Shown: positions 22,543-31,082, numbered from the stretch's first letter. The stretch: 64,000 bases of DNA from Actinomycetota bacterium (GCA_020160915.1 JAIUPK010000006.1:62001-126000), one strand, 5' to 3'. The notes: generated by a model from the letters alone, not told the origin. Numbers and translations are program-made.

Positions 22543-23897
22543 TGTCGGGCACCACGATTGTCTGGCTGCGCGACGACCTGCGTCTGGCCGACAACCCCGC
22601 GCTGACGGCGGCGGCGGAGCGCGGCGAGCCGGTCGTGCTCGTGTACCTGCTCGATGAGGTGAGTCCGGGCATCCGGCCGCTGGGGGCGGCGAGCCGCTGG
22701 TGGCTGCACCACTCGCTGGCCGCACTCTCGGCCTCGGTCGGCGGCCGGCTCGTACTGAGACGCGGTGCTGCCGAGCAGGTCATCCCCGCGCTGGTCGCCG
22801 AGACGGATGCCGCGGCCGTGCACTGGAACCGCCGGTACTCGGCCTCCCGCGACATCGATGCGCGGCTCAAGGTATCGCTGCGGGAGTCGGGCATCGACGC
22901 GCAGAGCCACCAGGCGAACCTGCTGCACGAGCCGTGGACGGTCACCACCGGCGACGGCAACCCGTACCGCGTGTTCACGCCGTTCTGGCGCGCGAGCCTC
23001 GAGCTGCCGGTGCGTTCGCCGCTGCCCGTGTCCGAAGTGACCTACGCGGATGCCACGTCAGACAGCCTCGACGACTGGAACCTGCTGCCCACCCGCCCCG
23101 ACTGGGCCGGCGGTCTGCGCGAGGCGTGGACACCGGGCGAGGCGGGAGCTCACGCCCGACTCGATGCCTTCGTCACTGAGGGTCTGCCGCTGTACCACCG
23201 GCGCGACGAACCGGCCGTCGCCGCGACCAGCCGCCTGAGCCCGCACCTGCGGTTCGGTGAGGTCAGCCCGTTCCAGCTGTGGGAGGCCGCGCACGGGCGC
23301 GACAAGAACTCGGCGAAGTTCCTGAGCGAGGTCGGGTGGCGCGAGTTCAGCTGGAATATCCTGTTCCACTCGCCGAGGCTTGCGACGGAGAACTTCAGGC
23401 CCGCGTTCGACGGCTTTCCCTGGGGGCAGGCCGACCCCGCCGAGCTTGCGGCGTGGCGCGAGGGGCGCACGGGCATCCCGCTGGTGGATGCCGGCATGCG
23501 CGAGCTCTGGCACACCGGCTACATGCACAACCGGGTGCGGATGGTCGTGGCGAGCTTTCTCGTGAAGAACCTGCTCGTCGACTGGCGGGTGGGCGAGCAG
23601 TGGTTCTGGGACACCCTCGTCGACGCCGACGAGGCCAACAACCCGGCGAGCTGGCAGTGGGTCGCAGGCAGCGGGGCGGATGCCGCGCCCTACTTCCGCG
23701 TGTTCAACCCCGAACTGCAGGCGGCCAAGTTCGATCCCGACGCCGAGTACATCCGGCACTGGGTGCCCGAGTACGGCACGCCCGCCTACCCCGACCCGAT
23801 CGTGGACCTGGGCGAGACCCGGCGCCAGGCGCTCGAGGCCTATGAGGCGGTCAAGGCAAGTGCTGGCGGCTCGGGTCGCGAGTCGGCTGGCGATTGA
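22542..23897 (+). CDS. phr: Deoxyribodipyrimidine photo-lyase
   Basis: This blue-light DNA repair enzyme splits cyclobutane pyrimidine dimers using FADH-. The 451 residues have an N-terminal alpha/beta antenna domain (IVWLRDDLRLADNPAL) and a helical FAD domain with LSPHLRFGEVSPFQLW, GWREFSWNILFHSP, the signature TGYMHNRVRMVVASFLVKNL and WQWVAGSGADAAPYFRVFNP. The start overlaps the MarR stop. The cofactor is FAD plus an uncertain antenna. Confidence 0.95.
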   Translation: MSGTTIVWLRDDLRLADNPALTAAAERGEPVVLVYLLDEVSPGIRPLGAASRWWLHHSLAALSASVGGRLVLRRGAAEQVIPALVAETDAAAVHWNRRYSASRDIDARLKVSLRESGIDAQSHQANLLHEPWTVTTGDGNPYRVFTPFWRASLELPVRSPLPVSEVTYADATSDSLDDWNLLPTRPDWAGGLREAWTPGEAGAHARLDAFVTEGLPLYHRRDEPAVAATSRLSPHLRFGEVSPFQLWEAAHGRDKNSAKFLSEVGWREFSWNILFHSPRLATENFRPAFDGFPWGQADPAELAAWREGRTGIPLVDAGMRELWHTGYMHNRVRMVVASFLVKNLLVDWRVGEQWFWDTLVDADEANNPASWQWVAGSGADAAPYFRVFNPELQAAKFDPDAEYIRHWVPEYGTPAYPDPIVDLGETRRQALEAYEAVKASAGGSGRESAGD

Positions 23898-23930
23898 CGG
23901 CGAACTGACGGTGCCATCCGCCAACTACTC

Positions 23931-24070
23931 CTGTTATGCAGGAAACGCGGGCAATCGTCGACACTCGCACCTCCTGCGGCTCTGGGAAGGTGCGCAATCG
24001 CCCCCTGGGTGCACGACTTCTGTTGTGCAGGAAAGCCGACGGATCGTCCCATCTCCTGCATAACAGAAGT
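23931..24070. repeat. Second palindromic repeat family (CTGTTATGCAGGAA)
   Basis: Two 29-nt direct copies share their first 14 nt (one change) and last 6 nt: CTGTTATGCAGGAA-9 nt-ATCGTC (23931-23959) and CTGTTGTGCAGGAA-9 nt-ATCGTC (24020-24048). The second is followed by an inverted arm, so ACTTCTGTTGTGCAGGA (24016-24032) pairs with TCCTGCATAACAGAAGT (24054-24070) at 16 of 17 positions. It lies between convergent phr and psuK, in a 286-nt gap without genes. Confidence 0.75.
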
Positions 24071-24183
24071 GCACAGCAGAAGTGACCGCAGTTCGCGCGA
24101 AGAGCAGCACGAGACCGGTCGCGGCCGCCGGTCGGGCCAGCCTGATCACGCCCGGCAGGCGGCCCGCCGAAAGCCCAACCGAC

Positions 24184-25062
24184 CTACGGCCGCCCGCCGA
24201 TAGTCTCGACGGCTCGCGCGCCGACGAGCACCCCGCACATGGCGGAGGCGATCGGGTCGTTCGTGCGCACCCACTCCGCGAGGAAGCCGGCTGCGAACGC
24301 GTCGCCCGCACCCGTCGGGTCGACGACCTCGGCGTGCGAGGCGACAACGTGTTCGACGGTGTCGCCGAAGGCCATGATGACCCCGTCCATGCCCATCGTG
24401 AGCGCGACGACGTCGAACGTCTCCGCGAGCGCCGCCGCTATCGCCTCGGGGGCGGCGAGCCCGGTCAGCAGGCTGCCCTCCTCCAGGCTCGGCAGCAGAA
24501 TCGATGCCCCGGCGAAGGCTTCGAGAAACGCCTCCACCCCGTAGTCGGCGATGAACCCCGCGGAGCCCGGGTCGACACTCACGGTGACCCCTGCGGCCGT
24601 CGCGCGGGCGATGAGCTGCCCGATTCCTGCGGAACCGACGTCGTTCAGGAGCACGTGGCCCGTGAGGTGCAGTACTGCGGCGTCCGCGAGCAGGGCGTCC
24701 GTGACATCCGCGGGATCGAGCGTTCGGTTCGCGCCGCGCTGGGTCAGCATCGTGCGACTTTGACCCTGCACGACCACGACGATGGTGCCGGTCGGTTCGG
24801 AGGCGTGGCCGCGCAGGTGCGCTCGCACGCCCGGCAGCGAAGCCTCGTGGCGGGCGACATCAGCCGAGCCCACGATCCCGACGAAGTCGACGTCGGCGCC
24901 GAGCGAACCCAGCCACGCGGCGGTGTTGGCCGCCGAGCCGCCGGGCAGGATGCGGATGGATGCCTCGGTGTCGGTGTCATCCCGGATCGGCCCCTGGGGC
25001 ACCGCGACCACATCGTCGATGAGGTCACCGAAGCAGACGATGCGCTGGCCGGCCTCAGGCAT
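24184..25062 (-). CDS. psuK: PfkB-family kinase, probable pseudouridine kinase
   Basis: This ribokinase-fold sugar/nucleoside kinase has 292 residues. The N-terminal GDLIDDVVA and LPGGSAANTAAWLGSLG bind the sugar moiety, and the C-terminal signature DPTGAGDAFAAGFLAEW carries the catalytic aspartate. It overlaps the upstream pseudouridine-5'-phosphate glycosidase gene by 8 nt, so it probably phosphorylates pseudouridine. The specificity is inferred from this context. Confidence 0.85.
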   Translation of the reverse strand: MPEAGQRIVCFGDLIDDVVAVPQGPIRDDTDTEASIRILPGGSAANTAAWLGSLGADVDFVGIVGSADVARHEASLPGVRAHLRGHASEPTGTIVVVVQGQSRTMLTQRGANRTLDPADVTDALLADAAVLHLTGHVLLNDVGSAGIGQLIARATAAGVTVSVDPGSAGFIADYGVEAFLEAFAGASILLPSLEEGSLLTGLAAPEAIAAALAETFDVVALTMGMDGVIMAFGDTVEHVVASHAEVVDPTGAGDAFAAGFLAEWVRTNDPIASAMCGVLVGARAVETIGGRP

Positions 25063-25969
25063 TCAGCGCACACCACGCGGTGGCGATCTCGCCTGCGACG
25101 CGCACGTTGTTGCGGGCGAGATCGAGGTTGACCTCGAGGCTGCGGCCGCCGGAGAGCTCGACGATCTTGAGCAGCAGGAACGGCGTCACCGCCTTGCCGG
25201 TCACGCCCGCCTCGTCGGCCAGCGCGAGTGCCTCGGTCAGCACGCGGTCGTGTTCGGTAGGGTCCCACTGCTGCTCGAGCGGGATCGGGTTGGCCACCAC
25301 GATGCCCTGCCCGTGGCCCAGCTGATCCTGCGAGCGCATGATCGCCGCCACCTCGGCGGCGGTGTCGACCGACCAGTCGAGCGTGAAGGCCGACTCGCGA
25401 AGCCAGAAGCTCGGGAAGATGCGGGTGCCGTAGCCGACGACGGGAACGCTCAGCGTCTCGAGCCGCTCGAGCGTCGCCGCGATGTCGAGCACCGACTTCA
25501 CGCCCGCGCTGACCACGGTGATCGGGGTCACGGCGAGTGTCGACAGGTCGGCCGACTCGTCGAAGGTGTCGCTGGCTCCGCGATGCACGCCGCCGAGACC
25601 GCCCGTCGCGAACACCCGCACCCCGGCGAGCGCCGCCAGGTGCGAGGTCGCCGCCACGGTGGTTGCCGCGCTGGCGCCGGTGGCCGCGATGATGGGGATG
25701 TCGCGCACGCTCGCCTTGGCGAGCTCCTCCTCCGCGATCCGCCGCACGCCCTCCGCGTCGAGACCGATCTGGGGCACGCCGTCGAGGATGGCGATCGTCG
25801 CGGGGGTGACGCCGGCATCCCGCAGGATCGTCTCGAACTCGATCGCCGCCTCGTGGTTGCGAGGCCGCGGCAGGCCGTGGGAGATGATCGTGGACTCGAG
25901 GGCGACGACCGGTCGGTTGGCGGCGAGCGCGTCGGCGACTTCGGCGGAGACAGTGAATGGAACGGGCAT
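25055..25969 (-). CDS. psuG: Pseudouridine-5'-phosphate glycosidase
   Basis: This enzyme breaks the C-C glycosidic bond of pseudouridine 5'-phosphate to uracil and ribose 5-phosphate. The 304 residues include the family segments ALESTIISHGLPRPRN, FATGGLGGVHRG and VSAGVKSVLDI, with the catalytic lysine in the last. Together with psuK it recycles modified nucleoside; the uracil could be salvaged by upp (17412). It starts 9 nt after the stop of the upstream hydrolase gene. Confidence 0.95.
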   Translation of the reverse strand: MPVPFTVSAEVADALAANRPVVALESTIISHGLPRPRNHEAAIEFETILRDAGVTPATIAILDGVPQIGLDAEGVRRIAEEELAKASVRDIPIIAATGASAATTVAATSHLAALAGVRVFATGGLGGVHRGASDTFDESADLSTLAVTPITVVSAGVKSVLDIAATLERLETLSVPVVGYGTRIFPSFWLRESAFTLDWSVDTAAEVAAIMRSQDQLGHGQGIVVANPIPLEQQWDPTEHDRVLTEALALADEAGVTGKAVTPFLLLKIVELSGGRSLEVNLDLARNNVRVAGEIATAWCALNA

Positions 25970-25978
25970 CCGTCTAAC

Positions 25979-27034
25979 TTACGCTGGTCGCGTCGCCAGC
26001 CCGAGTTCGCGCTCGCCGAGCGGCTCGAAGTAGCTCAGCACGGCGGCGTGGTCGACCTGCTCCAGGGTGGGCGGTCGCCAGTGCGGGGTGCGATCCTTGT
26101 CGATCACCTGCGCGCGGATGCCTTCGCGCATGTCGGCGCCCGCGAGCATCCGCAGCCCCACCCGGTACTCCTGGTCGAGCACCTGCTCGAGGGTTGCGAG
26201 CCCGGCGGACCGGCGCAGGGCCTCGAGCGCCACGGCCACGCTCGTCGGCGACTTGCCGCGAATCACGGATGCCGCGGCGCGAGCCTCGGCTACCGGCGAC
26301 GACTCCAGCCGCTCCACGATCACCACCGACTCGTCGCCCGCGTACGCCTCGTCCACCCACGCGCGCTGCGTGAGCAGGTCGGAGGCGGGCACCGCTGACG
26401 CGTGCCGGGCGATCGCGTCGGCGGCGGGCATCCGCTCGAGGTCATCGAGCAGGGTGGGCAGCGCGACCGACGGCACATACCAGTCGGCGAAGCCGAGCGC
26501 GATCGCGTCGGCGCCCGTCATGGTGCCGCCGGTGAGCGCTAGGTGCGTGCCGAGCTCGCCCGGCGCGCGGGCGAGAAGGCGGGTGCCGCCGACGTCGGGC
26601 ACGAAGCCGATCGTGACCTCGGGCATCCCGAGCGTGGTCGTCTCGGTGACGACGCGGTGCGAGCCGTGGGCGGAGACGCCGACCCCGCCGCCGAGCACGA
26701 CGCCGGTCATGAGGGCGACGTAGGGCTTGGGGTAGTGCGCGATGGTGGAGTTGAGGGCGTACTCGTCGGCCCAGAAGGCGGCGGCCGCGACGCCGGCATC
26801 AGCACCCTCAGCGATCGCCGAACGGTACATCGCGGTGACGTCGCCGCCCGCGCACAGGCCGCGTTCGCCAGCCCCGGAGATGGCGACCGTCTCGACCGAG
26901 TCGTCGGTCGCCCAGGCGTCGAGCGCCGCGGCGATCTCGACCACCATCTGGTGGGTGAGCGCGTTGATCGCCTGCGGGCGGTTCAGCAGCACGTGCCCGA
27001 GGCGGCCCCGCTGGGTGATCACAACGTCGGACAC
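25979..27034 (-). CDS. 3-Hydroxyisobutyryl-CoA hydrolase / enoyl-CoA hydratase family
   Basis: This 351-residue crotonase-superfamily protein carries the long hydrolase-type pattern GGGVGVSAHGSHRVVTETTT, then MPEVTIGFVPDVGGTRLLAR. This fits 3-hydroxyisobutyryl-CoA hydrolase of valine degradation better than a simple hydratase. The usual C-terminal helical extension is present. The GTG start is supported by TAGTGT 7 nt upstream. It heads the psuG-psuK strand but is likely functionally separate. Confidence 0.82.
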   Translation of the reverse strand: MSDVVITQRGRLGHVLLNRPQAINALTHQMVVEIAAALDAWATDDSVETVAISGAGERGLCAGGDVTAMYRSAIAEGADAGVAAAAFWADEYALNSTIAHYPKPYVALMTGVVLGGGVGVSAHGSHRVVTETTTLGMPEVTIGFVPDVGGTRLLARAPGELGTHLALTGGTMTGADAIALGFADWYVPSVALPTLLDDLERMPAADAIARHASAVPASDLLTQRAWVDEAYAGDESVVIVERLESSPVAEARAAASVIRGKSPTSVAVALEALRRSAGLATLEQVLDQEYRVGLRMLAGADMREGIRAQVIDKDRTPHWRPPTLEQVDHAAVLSYFEPLGERELGLATRPA

Positions 27035-27041
27035 AGCCGCA

Positions 27042-27051
27042 ACACTAGGCT
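27042..27051. promoter_or_regulatory. Bidirectional -10 element ACACTAGGCT
   Basis: TAGGCT on the plus strand (6 nt from the cytochrome b gene) and TAGTGT on the minus strand (7 nt from the hydrolase gene) share the central TA. The start-to-start gap is again 23 nt. Confidence 0.65.
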
Positions 27052-27057
27052 GGTTTC

Positions 27058-27987
27058 GTGACCACGTCGACCCGCTGGGAGCGAGCCCGGGCAAGCCGTT
27101 GGTTCGCACTGGTGTGGGTGGTTCCGGCGCTGCTGGTGCTCGCCCTGGTCGTGGTTCTCGGCGCGAAGGCCCTGCGCGATCTGCCGGGCGTGCAGGCGTG
27201 GCTGGTCGAATTTCCGGGCACGGTGCCGCTACCGGATGACGCGCCCGTCGGTTTCCCCGCCTGGCTGAACTGGCAGCACTTCCTCAACGCCTTCTTCCTG
27301 CTGTTCATCTTCCGCACCGGATGGCAGCTGCACCAGGCCAAGCGGCCCGCCGCCTTCTGGACCCGCACGACCGGCCCGTTCCTGCGCCGCAATCCGCCGG
27401 TGCGCATCGGCATCCCGCTGTGGTTCCACCTCAGCCTCGACGCGGTCTGGGTGCTCAACGGCGTGGTCTACATCGTGTTGCTGTTCGCGACCGGCCAGTG
27501 GGTGCGGCTCGTGCCGCGCACCTGGGACATCGTGCCCAACGCGATCTCGGCGGGTCTGCAGTACGCGTCCCTGAACTGGCCGACCGAGAACGGCTGGGTC
27601 AACTACAACGCGCTGCAGCTGCTGGCGTACTTCGCCACGGTGTTCATCGCGGCGCCGCTGGCTCTGGCCACGGGCATCCGGTTGGCGCCGGGTTTGGCAG
27701 CACGGCTGCGGCCCCTCGACCGCGTCGTGCCGCTGAAGGTGACGCGGCTCGTGCACTACCTCGTGCTGCTCTACTTCGTGGCGTTCACGATCGTGCACGT
27801 GACTCTTGTGCTCGCGACCGGTGTACTGCGCAACCTCAACCACATGTACGCGGGTCGAGACGACGAGACCTGGTGGGGGTTCGGCATCTTCGCGGCGTCG
27901 CTCGTGGTGATGGCCGTCGGCTGGATGCTCGCCCGCCCCACACTCCTCGCCCGGGTCGCTGAGCTCACGGGGACAGTGCGGCGGTAG
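27058..27987 (+). CDS. Cytochrome b/b6 domain membrane protein
   Basis: This 309-residue membrane protein of the cytochrome b561/Ni-hydrogenase b type has five or so spans. Candidate haem ligands are histidines in NWQHFLNAFFLLFIF, GIPLWFHLSLDAVW, KVTRLVHYLVLLYF and FTIVHVTLVL. It may pass electrons between the quinone pool and a periplasmic partner; no molybdopterin enzyme gene is adjacent. The leaderless GTG start follows TAGGCT. Confidence 0.82.
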   Translation: MTTSTRWERARASRWFALVWVVPALLVLALVVVLGAKALRDLPGVQAWLVEFPGTVPLPDDAPVGFPAWLNWQHFLNAFFLLFIFRTGWQLHQAKRPAAFWTRTTGPFLRRNPPVRIGIPLWFHLSLDAVWVLNGVVYIVLLFATGQWVRLVPRTWDIVPNAISAGLQYASLNWPTENGWVNYNALQLLAYFATVFIAAPLALATGIRLAPGLAARLRPLDRVVPLKVTRLVHYLVLLYFVAFTIVHVTLVLATGVLRNLNHMYAGRDDETWWGFGIFAASLVVMAVGWMLARPTLLARVAELTGTVRR

Positions 27988-28049
27988 CTAAGGAACCGGA
28001 TCCGCGCCTGGAGTTCATGGCTCGAGCACGTGTTGGTCGAGCCTGCTCG

Positions 28050-28631
28050 CTAGAGGCGCACTGCTGAGGCTCGTAGGGCAGTCAAGTCCTTGGCGAGGGA
28101 TCGAAGGCGTGGCGGTGAAAGTTCTTCGTCGCCATCCCATAGGCGTGCGCAAATCACCTTGGTCCCCAGAACAAGTGCTAGCACTTCCCTACGATTCATC
28201 GGCATTCCTACCCGGCGAACGTCAACTCCGCTCACCTCGTGCCAGTCGATATTTCGCACACCTTCGCGGTCGCCTATTCGGATGCTCACACCCCCGGATT
28301 CCACTCGCATGTCGCCCAAGCCGAGGAGACCCTTAGAAAGCGATCGTGGCGCGTTCGCGTAGAAGACCGCACCGTAGGCCCCAGGGCGACGCGAAGCTCG
28401 CTCGCGGCGCGCCAACCCCGGGAACATCATTCTGGCGACCAACGATGGCCCCAATAGGAAAGCTCCCAATAGAACAAGGAGGGAGAAGGCGGCTACCGCG
28501 GCATCTAGATTGATGCGCCCGAGAGCGGTGAGGATCGCAGTGAGGACTGCCAGGACTACGAGAGCAATCCCGATACCCCAAACCATGGACCGCATGACCG
28601 CAGCCAAGATCCCCGATTGGTGATTCGCCAC
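28050..28631 (-). CDS. Two-span membrane protein of unknown function
   Basis: This 193-residue protein has hydrophobic helices near residues 13-38 and 46-68, followed by a cytoplasmic PH-like beta-rich region (SGGVSIRIGDREGVRNIDWHEVSGVDV). I do not recognise a family beyond the general layout. The GTG start has a strong ribosome-binding site (AAGGAGG). Its slightly lower GC content than its neighbours is by eye only. Confidence 0.65.
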   Translation of the reverse strand: MANHQSGILAAVMRSMVWGIGIALVVLAVLTAILTALGRINLDAAVAAFSLLVLLGAFLLGPSLVARMMFPGLARRERASRRPGAYGAVFYANAPRSLSKGLLGLGDMRVESGGVSIRIGDREGVRNIDWHEVSGVDVRRVGMPMNRREVLALVLGTKVICARLWDGDEELSPPRLRSLAKDLTALRASAVRL

Positions 28632-28687
28632 GATCGTCCTCCTTCACGCGCGTAGAGCCACAGTATCGAGGCGGCCGCTCCATGCGA

Positions 28688-28720
28688 GGTTTCGATACGC
28701 GGCTGCGCCGCTACTCAACC
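28688..28720. repeat. Palindromic repeat copy between divergent genes
   Basis: It reads GGTTTCGATAC-GCGGC-TGC-GCCGC-TACTCAACC. This copy lies upstream of two divergent genes, so the repeat family is not confined to gene 3' ends. Confidence 0.95.
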
Positions 28721-28756
28721 GGCGAGCAGGAACGGCCACGTCATTAGGCTGAGCAC

Positions 28757-29662
28757 ATGGCATTCATCTCCGACCTGTTCGACGCGGACGCCTGGCGTGA
28801 GGTGCACGGCTTCGAGTCGTTCGACGACATCACGTACCACCACGACGTCACCGGCCGGATCGCCCGCATCGCCTTCAACCGGCCCGAGGTTCGTAACGCC
28901 TTCCGCCCGCGCACGGTCGACCAGCTGTACAGCGCCCTCGACGACGCCCGGCAGAACACCAAGATCGGCGTCGTGCTCCTCACAGGCAACGGACCCAGCC
29001 CCAAAGACGGCAGGTGGGCCTTCTGCTCGGGGGGCGACCAGCGCATCCGGGGTCGTGAAGGCTACGAGTACCACGAGGGCGAGAGCAAGGGCCTGAACCG
29101 AGCGGGGGCGGCACGGCTGCACATCCTGGAGGTGCAACGGCTCATCCGCATCATGCCCAAGGTCGTCATCGCGGTCGTACCCGGCTGGGCGGCCGGCGGC
29201 GGGCACTCGCTGCACGTGGTGTGCGACCTCACGATCGCCAGCGCCGAGCACGGCAAGTTCAAGCAGACGGATGCCGACGTCGGCTCCTTCGACGGCGGCT
29301 ACGGCAGCGCCTACCTCGCCCGCCAGGTCGGCCAGAAGGTCGCCCGCGAGATCTTCTTCCTCGCGGAGGAGTACTCGGCGCAGCGGGCGTATGAGATGGG
29401 AGCCATCAACGCCGTGGTTCCCCACGCGGAGCTCGAGAAGACCGCCCTCGAGTGGGCGCACACAATCCTCCGCAAGTCGCCCACGTCGATCCGCATGCTC
29501 AAGTTCTCGTTCAACGCGATCGACGACGGGCTCTCCGGTCAGCAGGTGCTCATGGGTGAGGCGACCCGCCTGGCCTACGGAACCGACGAGGCCGTCGAGG
29601 GGCGCGATTCGTTCCTCGAGAAGCGCGAACCCGACTGGTCGCCCTACCCGTGGCAGTACTGA
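28757..29662 (+). CDS. menB: 1,4-Dihydroxy-2-naphthoyl-CoA synthase
   Basis: MenB closes the second ring in menaquinone synthesis. It is a 301-residue crotonase-fold protein with FCSGGDQRIRGREGYEY (CoA/oxyanion region), VPGWAAGGGHSLHVVCD and the MenB-specific FDGGYGSAYLARQVGQKKAR-like segment (here QVGQKVAR). It ends in WSPYPWQY, typical of the family. The start is leaderless (TAGGCT, 6 nt). The respiratory quinone context fits the cytochrome c genes at the left end. Confidence 0.95.
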   Translation: MAFISDLFDADAWREVHGFESFDDITYHHDVTGRIARIAFNRPEVRNAFRPRTVDQLYSALDDARQNTKIGVVLLTGNGPSPKDGRWAFCSGGDQRIRGREGYEYHEGESKGLNRAGAARLHILEVQRLIRIMPKVVIAVVPGWAAGGGHSLHVVCDLTIASAEHGKFKQTDADVGSFDGGYGSAYLARQVGQKVAREIFFLAEEYSAQRAYEMGAINAVVPHAELEKTALEWAHTILRKSPTSIRMLKFSFNAIDDGLSGQQVLMGEATRLAYGTDEAVEGRDSFLEKREPDWSPYPWQY

Positions 29663-29687
29663 CGGTCGTCGACCCGATACTGGAGCC

Positions 29688-30095
29688 ATGACCCGCTTCG
29701 GCATCGACGCCCTGACCGCGATCCGCATCGCCCGCGAGCGCCTGCCGGTGCCCGCGTCGCACAAGCTGGTCGCGCCGAACCGCCTGCCGTCCGACGCGAT
29801 GTCCGTGCTCTACCGCGCGGTGCGGGAGGGGAACGAGACCGCGGCAGAGGCTCGACGCATCCTCGACGGGATCACGACCATGGGCATCCGTCTGCTCGGC
29901 GACCGGGTTTCGCGCGCGACGGCCTGGCACGTTGCCGAGAAGCTGGGGTGGGCTGATACGACCCGCGCCGAGTACGTCGCCGTCACGCAGCTGCAGGCCG
30001 ACGCACTTGTGACTCTCGATCCCGAGCTGGCGGCGGCTGCCGACGGGGTCGTGCCGCTGGCCGACTTCGAAGCGCTCTCGCAGTCCGCGCCCTAG
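29688..30095 (+). CDS. PIN-like domain protein
   Basis: This 135-residue protein resembles VapC-type PIN ribonucleases in its C-terminal half (a helix, then TRAEYVAVTQLQADALVTLD with conserved acidic positions). Its N-terminal acidic motif is weak, and no antitoxin gene is adjacent. It may be a solitary or chromosomal PIN protein. GATACT lies 6 nt before the ATG. The stop interlocks with the convergent epimerase gene (CTAG). Confidence 0.6.
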   Translation: MTRFGIDALTAIRIARERLPVPASHKLVAPNRLPSDAMSVLYRAVREGNETAAEARRILDGITTMGIRLLGDRVSRATAWHVAEKLGWADTTRAEYVAVTQLQADALVTLDPELAAAADGVVPLADFEALSQSAP

Positions 30096-31018
30096 CTCGC
30101 CCGGTAGTGCTCGACCGTCGCCGCGATCGCGACATCGTTGGGCGTTGGCGCCGCACCGAAGGTCGACTCGAACCGTGACGAGTCGACGACGAACGGCTTC
30201 TCGTACTGGTAGCTCATCTCCGCGAACTCCCGCACGACGGGCACCACCAGACCGACCAACCGAATCGCGCCCTCGCCGGTGACGCGCACCTTCGGCCGAC
30301 CGGAGTTGCCCGCGGCCGACCACACGCGCTCGGCGAGCTCCTGCTGCGTGACCGCGGGCTGCACCGGTGGGATCCAGACCGAGCCCCACCCGGCCTCGGT
30401 CGTGCCGAGCGCGGCCATTGCCGCTGCGGCATCGGGCAGGTAGCTCAGCGTGTGCGGCGCGTCCATACGCCCGAAGAACTGCATGGCTCGGCCGCGCGCG
30501 GCGTTGCCGAAGATCGCCTTACTCGACTGGTCATGCCCCGGCCCGAAGTAGTCGGCGGGACGCGAGATCGCCACGCGCAGTTGACCCTCGCGGTGGGCTT
30601 GCACCGCGGCATCCGCCATCGCCTTGCGCACCCGGCCCTTCTTGGTGGCCGGGTTCTCGGGCGACGCCTCTCTGATCGCGGCGCCGTTCGGGTCGCCGTA
30701 CATGTACAGGTTGTCGGCGATGACGAGGTCGGCGCCGGCCCGCACGGCCGCGTCGAGGATGCCGGTCTGCAACTGCGGAAACTCCTGCGCCCACCGCGTG
30801 TAGGCCGGCTGCGCGCACTGATAGACGACGGATGCCCCGGCAAGCGCCACATCGAGGTCGGACGGGTTCGTGGCATCCGCCCCAACCGACTCCGCTCCCG
30901 TAACTCGCGCATCTCCTGTTCGGCTCACCAGCCGCACCCGCTCACCACCCGAGACAAGGTGTTCAGCCACAGAACGGCCGAGGCCGCCCGCACCGATGAC
31001 GACATGCAATCCACTCAC
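30092..31018 (-). CDS. NAD(P)-dependent epimerase/reductase family protein
   Basis: This Rossmann-fold SDR/NmrA-like protein starts HVVIGAGGLGRSVAEHLV with a GxGGxG dinucleotide motif and continues with the NLYMYGDPNGAAIREASP region near residue 105, typical of extended/atypical SDR epimerases. The substrate is unknown. The GTG at 31018 is chosen, with TTG at 31030 an alternative. It is divergent from the TetR gene with a shared operator, which suggests it is the TetR target. Confidence 0.8.
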   Translation of the reverse strand: MSGLHVVIGAGGLGRSVAEHLVSGGERVRLVSRTGDARVTGAESVGADATNPSDLDVALAGASVVYQCAQPAYTRWAQEFPQLQTGILDAAVRAGADLVIADNLYMYGDPNGAAIREASPENPATKKGRVRKAMADAAVQAHREGQLRVAISRPADYFGPGHDQSSKAIFGNAARGRAMQFFGRMDAPHTLSYLPDAAAAMAALGTTEAGWGSVWIPPVQPAVTQQELAERVWSAAGNSGRPKVRVTGEGAIRLVGLVVPVVREFAEMSYQYEKPFVVDSSRFESTFGAAPTPNDVAIAATVEHYRAS

Positions 31019-31031
31019 GACAACACTCAAC

Positions 31032-31059
31032 TTTCCACTGGAAACATTATGACCAGTGG
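31032..31059. promoter_or_regulatory. Probable TetR operator
   Basis: The perfect palindrome TTTCCACTGGAAA (31032-31044) is followed by CCAGTGG (31053-31059), which repeats the CCACTGG core inverted. It lies between divergent epimerase and TetR genes, so autorepression is expected. Confidence 0.6.
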
Positions 31060-31082
31060 CAATTTATGGGAGAATGTAACCA

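Noticed and set aside
1378-28720. Dispersed repeat as intrinsic terminators
   Set aside because: The hairpins lack U-tracts, and the copies at 22013-22087 and 28688 lie upstream of genes, so termination cannot be their general role.
29688-30095. Toxin of a VapBC pair
   Set aside because: There is no antitoxin frame on either side and the acidic motif is incomplete, so only a PIN-like call is made.
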